A DNA stretch of 6,796 nt from an uncultured Rickettsiales bacterium. GTDB taxonomy: Bacteria > Pseudomonadota > Alphaproteobacteria > Rickettsiales > UBA1997. Both the position numbers and the translations under genes were made by a program. Where the stretch lies: the NCBI GenBank assembly GCA_951801155.1, contig CATOLK010000064.1, positions 1 to 6,796 of the forward strand, given 5' to 3'. Shown here piece by piece: positions 1 through 6,430 of this stretch. A model generated the notes under the pieces. That model saw nothing but the letters and a program-made list of their open reading frames with translations. It had not been told where the DNA came from and made no database searches. How positions within the stretch are numbered: the stretch's first letter is position 1; each line of letters begins with the position of its first letter.

Positions 1-684
1 GGACCAGCTAGTTTAACTAGTACTATTTTAAAAAGTAAACCCCTAAAACTTGTAACTGTTGATTTAGATGAAAGATGTGAAGTTATAATAGAAAATGAAA
101 TAAAACCTTATTACAAAAACATTGATTTTATTTATGGAGATGCATTAAAAATTAACGAAAAAGAAATTTTCAAGAATAAATATAAAATAATTTCAAATTT
201 ACCATACAATATAGGAACAACTTTATTATTTAAATGGTTGGAAAATATCAATAATATTGAAGATATGACACTTTTACTACAAAAAGAAGTGGTAGATAGA
301 ATAATCGCAAAACCAAAAACTAAAGACTATGGTCGTTTAAGTATTTTATGTCAATACTTATGTAATGTAAAAAAGTGTTTTGATATACAGCCTACAGCTT
401 TTTTCCCACATCCTAAAGTTGTATCTAGTGTTGTAAGCTTAAAACCAAAATTAGATGTTGATTTAACAAAAGTTAAAAAATTATCTGAAATATGTAGAAT
501 ATTATTTAATCAAAGACGAAAAACTATTTTAAATAACCTGAATATTACAATAAAAAATTCTGAAAAATGTAGAGAAATATTAGAAAAATCTAATTTAGAT
601 CCAAAAATCAGAGCAGAAGAACTAGAAATTAAAGATATTTTAACATTAAATGAAAATATTAATCTAGCCTTAACAATATCTTAA
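1..684 (+). CDS. rsmA: 16S rRNA (adenine1518-N6/adenine1519-N6)-dimethyltransferase RsmA, 5' end missing
   Basis: RsmA (KsgA) uses S-adenosylmethionine to dimethylate two adjacent adenines in the 3' terminal hairpin of 16S rRNA during small-subunit maturation in the cytoplasm. The reading frame is open from base 1 to the TAA at 682-684, giving 227 residues. Compared with E. coli KsgA (273 residues), roughly the first 45-50 are outside the window. The visible part starts within SAM-binding motif I (GPASLT). It continues with the acidic ribose-binding strand (VTVDLDE), the motif around GDAL, and the catalytic NLPYN motif at bases 196-210, which is typical of N6-adenine methyltransferases. The C-terminal half carries the family signatures FFPHPKVVSSVV, LFNQRRKTILNNL and LDPKIRAEEL. 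The in-frame TTG at 238 is internal, because conserved motifs lie upstream of it. No frameshift or lost motif is seen, so the gene looks functional. It converges on the autotransporter-like gene, and its promoter is not visible. Confidence 0.95.
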   Translation, partial: GPASLTSTILKSKPLKLVTVDLDERCEVIIENEIKPYYKNIDFIYGDALKINEKEIFKNKYKIISNLPYNIGTTLLFKWLENINNIEDMTLLLQKEVVDRIIAKPKTKDYGRLSILCQYLCNVKKCFDIQPTAFFPHPKVVSSVVSLKPKLDVDLTKVKKLSEICRILFNQRRKTILNNLNITIKNSEKCREILEKSNLDPKIRAEELEIKDILTLNENINLALTIS

Positions 685-778
685 TATTTAGTTTAATATT
701 CTTTGTTAAAAAAATTATCTCTATATTATTGGTAAACATGTAATTTTTTATTTAGAAGAGATCTGATATATAAAACCC

Positions 779-819
779 AAAAATAATTTCCTTAGTTAAA
801 GATCAAACTAAGGAAATTA
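779..819 (-). terminator. Intrinsic terminator of the autotransporter-like gene, possibly bidirectional
   Basis: Arms 784-797 and 806-819 are perfectly complementary over 14 bp (core TTTCCTTAG / CTAAGGAAA) around an 8-base loop (AAAGATCA). Read on the minus strand, the hairpin lies 35 bases past the stop at 855 and is followed directly by five U residues (complement of the A-run 779-783), the standard intrinsic terminator layout. On the plus strand it lies 99 bases past the rsmA stop, with a T5 run (829-833) only nine bases after the stem, so termination of rsmA transcripts is possible but less well supported. The stem has only three G-C pairs, which is normal in a genome this AT-rich. Confidence 0.75.
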
Positions 820-854
820 AATAAGTACTTTTTGTAAAAAATTAAATTATTAAA

Positions 855-2894
855 TTAAAAACCAGAATTTAAATTTATACCAAAACTATTATCGATTCTA
901 CTACCTTCAGTTTTAGATAAATTATAATTTAAACCAAAATTTACATTATTAAATATTGATATATTTGTTGTTAAGCCAAAACCTAAAATATCATTATCTA
1001 CCAATTTATCTCTATTGTTTATTTTAGCTTTATTTTCACTTAAAGCTTTATTATAAGATATACTAGCTCCAAAATTTAATTTTACATTATTTTCAAGGTA
1101 TAAATCTTTAAATGCTAAAAAAACACTTGGTACTAAACTAACAAAAGTATTATTTTTACTACCAAAATTCTTACTGTAATCTTCAACATTCAAATTTCTT
1201 TTTTCTGTATTCATGAACATAGTATTTATATTAACTTTTGTAGATAGTTTTAAAAATTGATTCATAAACAAATCAGTACCAAAACCAGTTTGTAAAGCTA
1301 TTTGATGCGAATTAAATCTATCTGAATTGTAAAAATAACTCAAATCATTGTTATTTATAAAATAATTTTGCTTATTCTTTGAAAAACTATAAATTAATTT
1401 TATATTAGCAAACAAATTATTGGTATTATTATCGATAAAATAATGTTTTAAACCAACACCAGCAGAAAAACTTTTTGAATCCAAATCAGAATTTACTCTT
1501 TTATCATCAACTGAAATTTCACTGTCTTTTGTATCTATATTGTTATAGGATAATATAAAAGTAAAATTATTAAAATCTACTCCTCTTATAGCAGTAAATC
1601 TTGTTATATTACTCTTAAAGTCTAGAGATTTGTTTCTATTTAGTGATTCATTACTAAAACTAAACTTAAAATTATTTACATTTGGATAACTATATACTAA
1701 ATCATTATCATCTATTTCTCTAAACAAACTCAAATTTAAACTTTTATTTGTTGTATATAATATTTTGTTTGTATCGTCAATAATTTTATTTAGCATAAGT
1801 ACTTTATCAACATTAAAAATAGGATCTGGATTAGGACTAGAAATAGGACTAATAAGACTAGGATTATTCATATAAAAATATTGTTCTTTTTCATTAAGAG
1901 TCATTTCTGATAAATTTTTATCTACAGCTCCTAATAATGATTCATAATCTTTAAATAAAAAATTTGTAAATTCTTCTTCGTTTGATATAATATCTTCTCT
2001 TAATTTAGTATATGTTTCATTGTCTATTTTACTTGTTTCATTTAATTTATCTAACACTTCTTTAGTTTTATAAATTCTATCTTCTACAAGTTTAACACGG
2101 TTAGAATTATTTTCTTTAATTTTAGAATTTAAATCATCAATCATTTTTGCTAAAATATTAAACTCTTTTAGTTTATTATTATAAATTTCCGTTACATTCT
2201 TCATTTTAGCTTGAGCTTCAGGAATTTTACTATCCATTAAATTGTTTAATTGTTTTTCCAAATCAGTAACGGTTTTGTTATAATTTTTTTCTTTTAATTT
2301 TAGCCCTTCAATTGATTCGTTGTATTCTTTTTGTTGTTTTTCAAAATTATCTCTTGCAGCCTCTATATCTGAAACTAATTCGATTTTATCTTTAATTGAT
2401 TTTACATATTTTTCTATTTCTTTTTTTTCCGAATACTTTTTTTCGTAAGAACCAATTTCATCTACTATTTTGGTAAAACTATCATTAAAAACATTAACAC
2501 TTTCATTTATTTTTTTAATATCTTCAGAACATTCGTCGTAATACTTTACATTGAAATTGTAAATTTCTTCTTTTCTTACTGAAACAAGCTCTTTTGTTTT
2601 TCTTGCTGTTTCACTAATATATGGAAAGAAAGGAAATTTTCTCAAGAGAGCCTCCATTTTTCGTATCTCTGTAAGATTATCTAATTGTTGCCTTCTTAAT
2701 TCAGCTGAACTTAATCTTAAATTGATATTATCGTTCATATCTTTTATACTTTTTTTCATTGAAACAATAGTATTTTTTGTTTCATTGATACCTTCGTTTA
2801 ACTTAGTTAAGTTAACCTCACTCGCATAAGCAAAACCAAGAGTATTACTAAAAACACTCATAAAGATAATACTTTTTAAAAAATTTTTTAACAT
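855..2894 (-). CDS. Autotransporter-like outer membrane protein with coiled-coil passenger
   Basis: A 679-residue protein predicted to be exported and anchored in the outer membrane. Residues 1-24 form a Sec signal peptide: basic MLKNFLK, a hydrophobic core, and an AYA cleavage site before Ser25. Residues ~27-340 are rich in Lys, Glu, Asn and Leu with heptad-like spacing, suggesting a long alpha-helical coiled coil with a single Cys at 122. Residues ~343-360 (NNPSLISPISSPNPDP) form a Pro-rich hinge, followed by a short helical stretch at 361-390. Residues ~395-679 alternate polar and hydrophobic residues in strand-sized blocks separated by Asn/Asp/Lys turns, and the protein ends in Phe679, the usual outer-membrane barrel signal. 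About 285 residues suits an autotransporter beta-domain. In that family the barrel anchors a surface-exposed passenger; here the passenger is helical rather than the common beta-helix. The ATG at 2894 is chosen because it gives the complete signal peptide; no clear Shine-Dalgarno precedes it. Alternatives are another barrel-type surface antigen. The ligand is unknown. Confidence 0.75.
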   Translation of the reverse strand: MLKNFLKSIIFMSVFSNTLGFAYASEVNLTKLNEGINETKNTIVSMKKSIKDMNDNINLRLSSAELRRQQLDNLTEIRKMEALLRKFPFFPYISETARKTKELVSVRKEEIYNFNVKYYDECSEDIKKINESVNVFNDSFTKIVDEIGSYEKKYSEKKEIEKYVKSIKDKIELVSDIEAARDNFEKQQKEYNESIEGLKLKEKNYNKTVTDLEKQLNNLMDSKIPEAQAKMKNVTEIYNNKLKEFNILAKMIDDLNSKIKENNSNRVKLVEDRIYKTKEVLDKLNETSKIDNETYTKLREDIISNEEEFTNFLFKDYESLLGAVDKNLSEMTLNEKEQYFYMNNPSLISPISSPNPDPIFNVDKVLMLNKIIDDTNKILYTTNKSLNLSLFREIDDNDLVYSYPNVNNFKFSFSNESLNRNKSLDFKSNITRFTAIRGVDFNNFTFILSYNNIDTKDSEISVDDKRVNSDLDSKSFSAGVGLKHYFIDNNTNNLFANIKLIYSFSKNKQNYFINNNDLSYFYNSDRFNSHQIALQTGFGTDLFMNQFLKLSTKVNINTMFMNTEKRNLNVEDYSKNFGSKNNTFVSLVPSVFLAFKDLYLENNVKLNFGASISYNKALSENKAKINNRDKLVDNDILGFGLTTNISIFNNVNFGLNYNLSKTEGSRIDNSFGINLNSGF

Positions 2895-2923
2895 ATTCTA
2901 TAATGTTACATTAACTTAGCTGG

Positions 2924-2952
2924 AGTATAAAATTGTATATTTCATAAAACAA
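2924..2952 (-). promoter_or_regulatory. Candidate sigma70 promoter for the autotransporter-like gene
   Basis: On the minus strand, TTGTTT (2952-2947) and TATACT (2929-2924) are separated by exactly 17 bp, matching the sigma70 consensus at four of six and five of six positions. Transcription would start about seven bases downstream, giving a 5' leader of about 20-25 bases before the ATG at 2894. The region is so AT-rich that chance matches are common; the optimal spacing and correct placement are the main support. Confidence 0.45.
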
Positions 2953-3059
2953 TTAAATAACAATATTGTGCTAAAATATATAATATTATTTGATTTTTTT
3001 TATAATTTTTATATATTTGTATATATTATGTTTTAATTATATCTTTTTATTTTTGATTT

Positions 3060-3072
3060 TGTCATTTTGACA
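3060..3072. promoter_or_regulatory. Short palindrome TGTCA-TTT-TGACA, operator-like
   Basis: A perfect 5-bp inverted repeat with a 3-base centre, in the divergent intergenic region. Its right half-site overlaps the perfect TTGACA hexamer at 3067-3072, so a dimeric regulator bound here would block or touch polymerase at that -35 box. The half-sites contain G and C bases, which are scarce in the surrounding sequence. No specific regulator is recognised, and a 10-bp inverted match can arise by chance. Confidence 0.3.
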
Positions 3073-3097
3073 TTAATATAATTTTTTAATCTAAAAT
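3067..3097 (+). promoter_or_regulatory. Candidate distal promoter for the Sel1-repeat gene
   Basis: A perfect -35 hexamer TTGACA (3067-3072) is followed by TAAAAT (3092-3097), five of six matches to the -10 consensus, with a rather long 19-bp spacer. It would give a leader of about 75 bases before the ATG at 3181. It competes with the weaker-looking but closer pair at 3121-3148; both could be used. Confidence 0.35.
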
Positions 3098-3120
3098 TTT
3101 CCTTGTTTATGTTTATTTTA

Positions 3121-3148
3121 TTGATTTTTAAAATCATAACAATAATAT
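3121..3148 (+). promoter_or_regulatory. Candidate proximal promoter for the Sel1-repeat gene, overlapping a palindrome
   Basis: TTGATT (3121-3126) and TAATAT (3143-3148) are spaced 16 bp apart and would give a leader of about 25 bases, similar to that of the divergent gene. The -35 box lies inside the 15-base palindrome TGATTTT-T-AAAATCA (3122-3136), which could be an operator. The support is modest, because AT-rich DNA supplies many -10-like hexamers. Confidence 0.3.
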
Positions 3149-3169
3149 ATTATATTAATAATAATTATT

Positions 3170-3174
3170 GAGAG
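3170..3174 (+). promoter_or_regulatory. Ribosome binding site of the Sel1-repeat gene
   Basis: GAGAG lies six bases before the ATG at 3181 and is a near match to the Shine-Dalgarno core GGAGG. It fixes the start: the next in-frame ATG (3211) is preceded only by AT-rich sequence with no purine-rich site. Confidence 0.6.
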
Positions 3175-3180
3175 ATATAT

Positions 3181-6100
3181 ATGAAAAGAGCAGTAGAATT
3201 AGCTTTATTTATGAGTGACAATGATATTAAAATAAGTACCGATAAAAAAGAGGATGCTAACTATATATTTGAATGTGCACGAAAATTACATGAGGAAGGT
3301 AATAGACGAGAAGCAGCGAAATATTATAAGAATGCAGCAGATAAAGGACATGTTGGTGCTATGAATATGTATGCTTTAATATTGGGATTTAAAGGGAAAA
3401 ATAAGTGGGGAGTCAAACGAAATATGCAAAAAGCAGCAGAATATTATAAAAAAGCAGCAGATAAAAAAAATGCTTTTGCTATGTGTAGATACGGTTTAAT
3501 GTTAGAGGAAGGAATAGGAGTTGAGAAAAATGAGAAATTGGCAGCTAAATATTATAAAGAAGCAGCTGATAAAGGATATGCTGAGGCTATGAATAATTAT
3601 GCTTTAGTGTTAAAAGATAGGGGATATATTAAATCGGCAGTGAAATATTTTAAAAAAGCTGCTGATAAGGGAAATGCTGATGCTATGTATAATTATGGTT
3701 TAGTGTTAGATAATGGAATAGGAGGAATTGAGAAAAATAATGAATTGGCAGCTGAATATTATAAAAAAGCGGCAGATAATGGAATTGTTGGTGCTATGAA
3801 TAATTATGGTTTAATGTTGAAAAATGGAAGAGGAGTTAAACAAAATGTTGAATTGGCAGATTTATATATTGGGTTGGCAGAAGCTATAAATTCAGAAAAA
3901 AATAATGATATTGTTGAATTAAAAAATAAAATTAAAAGTATAGAAGAAAGTGAAGAAATATCAAATTATTTGGAAGAATTAAAAAAAGATAATGAAAATA
4001 ATGAGGAAAATGTTGAAAATGAAATTAAACTAGAACCGGAAAAAATTGATTCCTCTACCTCTATTACAAAAGAAGAAGGAGATAAAATAGAAAAAGACCC
4101 CACTAATATTCCAGAAACAAAAATAAATAACACTAAATCAGAACCACCCGAATCAAAAATAATTACACCAGCAGAAGGTGTTGAAACTAAAGTAAAAATT
4201 GAATTGGATCCATCTTCTATATCATTACAAAATATAAATCATTCTATCTCTATTTCAAAAGAAGAAGAGAAAAAAAATAGCAAAAAAAATAAGAAACATA
4301 TTAAAAAAGGGGAAGAAAAAGAAGTTTCTATAAATAAAGAAAAAAATAATACAAATAATAATTTAGATACCGACGAAATAAAAACGGAATCCGAAAAAAA
4401 ATTCTTAAATGATAATAAAAATAAAACTTCCCCTGACGAACAAAAAGAAATAGACTTACCAAAAAATAATAAAAAACAAACACATAATTTTATTCCAATA
4501 AAACCAATATCGCCACAATCAAATAGTACAACAAATATAAACTTAAAGCAAACTAAAACGATTACATCATTGTCAAAAAATCAAACAATATTAAAAAACT
4601 CAAAAGAATCAGTTGATTTAGAACAACAAAATAATCAACTAAAGTTGGATAGTCAAATAAAAGCATCTAATTCAGTAGTTAAACCAGATAATTTACTAAC
4701 AAAAAAAATAAATTCCAGTCTTGATAATACAAAAACAGTTATTGATAAATCAGTAACTCTACAACCAAACAATCTAGTAAATTTTGGTACTTTTCCAACA
4801 TCTTCTTCTGAATCAGAAGAAATAACGGAACCGGAAATGATTTTAAACCTCTATAGCTTATATAAAGCTATTGGTAATAGAAGTTATGATTCAAAAAATA
4901 AAGATAGCGAAGATAATAAAAAAGAAGGTTTAATTGTAGCTCATCTGTTAAATGCTAGAGGAAATGGAACAGATGCAGTTGATGGTTTGATCCCAACTTT
5001 GAATAGATTGAGCAATAGGTTTGCAAATAATATAGAAGAAACAATAAATAAAGATAATAATTCTGAACCTATCTTTATTTCAAACTTAATTTATTCTTAT
5101 CTAGATAATGGTAATTTTAATAAAAAAAATAGTTATAATTTTGATAAATTAACAACCATAATAGAAAATTATAAAAATAATTTTAATAAAGTAAAAGATG
5201 ATAAAGAAAAAGAAAATATACTTAAAGAAAATCTAAAAAATGAAATAGGTGGATTTTTAGATTCTGAATTTATTAAAGGTATTAATGGTAAAAGTAAAGA
5301 CAATAGTTTTCTAAAAAGTTTTTATACTAACTTAGAGAATGGAAGAAGCTATCTATTAACTGAAGCTAAAGAAAATAATAATATATTCTCTATTCCTGTC
5401 AACAAACAATCTAATTATATATTAATAAATGAAAATGTATTAGATAATAATATTAAAAATACCATAAGTACTGTTAATGCTAATGACATTAAAACAAATA
5501 AAGAAATTAACGGTAAAAATAATGTTGAAAACAAAGATTTTGAAGCCTATAGAGAAGCTATAATACATACTGAAAGAGTCAGAAATCAAATTATTAATAC
5601 GACAATCAAAGATAGCAATAATTGCATTAAAGTAAAAGATGAAGATATTAAAATTAGAATAAATAATAAAAAAGATAAATATCTTATTGAAGATATAAAT
5701 TTTGATAAGATAGACCCAAATAATATTCAAAATACAAACAAATCAACAGTAAGTAAGAAATATCCTGAAGATTTCAGTGAAGAATATCATGAAATGATTG
5801 CTAAAGTAGATAACTATATAGATATAAAGAACTTTACTCAGAATAGAGTAAATTTATCTGACAATAATTCTATAACAGAAGAACAGAAAACTTCTCTTAA
5901 GGATGTATATGGCATAAAAGATAATAATGATATAGAAATTGAAGTTCTTAATTTTGATGGAGTAGAGGTAATGATACCATCTGATATGCTTGATTTTGTA
6001 GAATTGAATAACGGTATAGGAAGAGATAGAGGTCTTTTACCTGCTATATTGGAACATATGAAAAAAGCTGCAGTTATTGGTGGTGGAGATCCAAGTAAAA

Positions 6101-6405
6101 TAAATAAGCTTATTGTTGTTAAAGGAAAGAATTTAGATCAACTAAATAACGATCTTGAAAATATACAAACTAAAACCCATGAAGAACAAGAAAAAATAAA
6201 AACACTAGTGGATATTTTTTGTAAAAGTCTTGGTTCAGTTACAAATACAGAAAAAAAGAATTTAAATGGGAAAAATATTCAAAAAAAATTAGGAACATTT
6301 AAAAAAGAAGATATTAATGGAATAATAAGTGAGTGTTTAGGAAGTACTATTAAAACAGAAATATTGACTAACTATTGTCGAAGTGTTAATATAATTAAAT
6401 ATTAA
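3181..6405 (+). CDS. Large Sel1-repeat protein with low-complexity linker and unrecognised C-terminal region
   Basis: A 1074-residue protein in three parts. Residues ~44-224 hold five Sel1-like repeats of roughly 32-40 residues, with consensus AAxYYKKAADKGxAxAMNNYGL followed by GxGVxxN; a degenerate helix at 25-43 may cap them. Sel1 repeats form TPR-like helical hairpins that bind other proteins. Residues ~237-285 are acidic and probably helical. Residues ~285-547 are low-complexity Lys/Asn/Glu/Ser/Thr and probably disordered, with a Lys-rich patch at 364-376. Residues ~549-1074 look more ordered, with hydrophobic stretches such as GLIVAHLLNARGNG (583-596), VEVMIPSDMLDFVEL (928-942), and LLPAILEHM through AAVIGGGDPSKINKLIVV (952-980); I recognise no family. 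There is no signal peptide or membrane segment, so the protein is cytoplasmic or exported without Sec. In host-associated bacteria Sel1 proteins are often effectors; that role here is inference. The frame is intact despite many A8 runs. The gene is divergent from the autotransporter-like gene. Confidence 0.85.
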   Translation: MKRAVELALFMSDNDIKISTDKKEDANYIFECARKLHEEGNRREAAKYYKNAADKGHVGAMNMYALILGFKGKNKWGVKRNMQKAAEYYKKAADKKNAFAMCRYGLMLEEGIGVEKNEKLAAKYYKEAADKGYAEAMNNYALVLKDRGYIKSAVKYFKKAADKGNADAMYNYGLVLDNGIGGIEKNNELAAEYYKKAADNGIVGAMNNYGLMLKNGRGVKQNVELADLYIGLAEAINSEKNNDIVELKNKIKSIEESEEISNYLEELKKDNENNEENVENEIKLEPEKIDSSTSITKEEGDKIEKDPTNIPETKINNTKSEPPESKIITPAEGVETKVKIELDPSSISLQNINHSISISKEEEKKNSKKNKKHIKKGEEKEVSINKEKNNTNNNLDTDEIKTESEKKFLNDNKNKTSPDEQKEIDLPKNNKKQTHNFIPIKPISPQSNSTTNINLKQTKTITSLSKNQTILKNSKESVDLEQQNNQLKLDSQIKASNSVVKPDNLLTKKINSSLDNTKTVIDKSVTLQPNNLVNFGTFPTSSSESEEITEPEMILNLYSLYKAIGNRSYDSKNKDSEDNKKEGLIVAHLLNARGNGTDAVDGLIPTLNRLSNRFANNIEETINKDNNSEPIFISNLIYSYLDNGNFNKKNSYNFDKLTTIIENYKNNFNKVKDDKEKENILKENLKNEIGGFLDSEFIKGINGKSKDNSFLKSFYTNLENGRSYLLTEAKENNNIFSIPVNKQSNYILINENVLDNNIKNTISTVNANDIKTNKEINGKNNVENKDFEAYREAIIHTERVRNQIINTTIKDSNNCIKVKDEDIKIRINNKKDKYLIEDINFDKIDPNNIQNTNKSTVSKKYPEDFSEEYHEMIAKVDNYIDIKNFTQNRVNLSDNNSITEEQKTSLKDVYGIKDNNDIEIEVLNFDGVEVMIPSDMLDFVELNNGIGRDRGLLPAILEHMKKAAVIGGGDPSKINKLIVVKGKNLDQLNNDLENIQTKTHEEQEKIKTLVDIFCKSLGSVTNTEKKNLNGKNIQKKLGTFKKEDINGIISECLGSTIKTEILTNYCRSVNIIKY
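3310..3852 (+). repeat. Five Sel1-like repeats within the large protein
   Basis: The repeats begin near residues 44, 84, 119, 151 and 189. Each carries the AAxYYKxAADKG helix followed by AMNNYGLxL or a variant. Repeat 1 has an insert before its GVKRN end. Repeat 3 is short and lacks the GxGVxxN end, running from LKDRGYIK directly into repeat 4. Copies remain similar at DNA level: bases 3433-3462 and 3748-3777 match at 28 of 30 positions, 105 codons apart. This suggests growth by recent in-frame duplication. Confidence 0.85.
4054..4267 (+). repeat. Diverged in-frame duplication in the linker
   Basis: Bases 4054-4078 and 4243-4267 match at 23 of 25 positions and lie 189 bases (63 codons) apart, so they encode similar peptides in the same frame (IDSSTSITKEE and INHSISISKEE). 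The sequence between the two copies is less alike. This is probably a remnant of an internal duplication, though convergent low-complexity sequence cannot be excluded. Confidence 0.4.
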
Positions 6406-6430
6406 ATCTTATACATAAAAAATTTTCAAA

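Noticed and set aside
238..684. A shorter rsmA starting at the TTG at 238
   Set aside because: The frame is open to base 1 and contains the SAM-binding motifs and NLPYN upstream of 238, so this is only an internal Leu codon.
677..705. Hairpin AATATT-tagttt-AATATT near the end of rsmA as a terminator
   Set aside because: The stem is six A-T pairs only, and it is followed by an A-run rather than a T-run.
3010..3026. Alternating TATATA repeats as a structured element
   Set aside because: This is simple AT-rich intergenic sequence; the six-base A-T stem is what this composition gives by chance.
685..3180. Search of intergenic regions for tRNA, small RNA, CRISPR or IS ends
   Set aside because: No cloverleaf, regular spaced repeats or transposon-like terminal repeats were found; only the terminator hairpin and promoter-like sites stand out.
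5440..5730. A 96-residue minus-strand open frame rich in Ile, Phe and Asn, looking like a membrane protein
   Set aside because: It lies wholly antisense inside the Sel1-repeat gene. Its Ile/Phe/Tyr-rich make-up is what the complement of A-rich coding sequence gives, and its start has no separate support.
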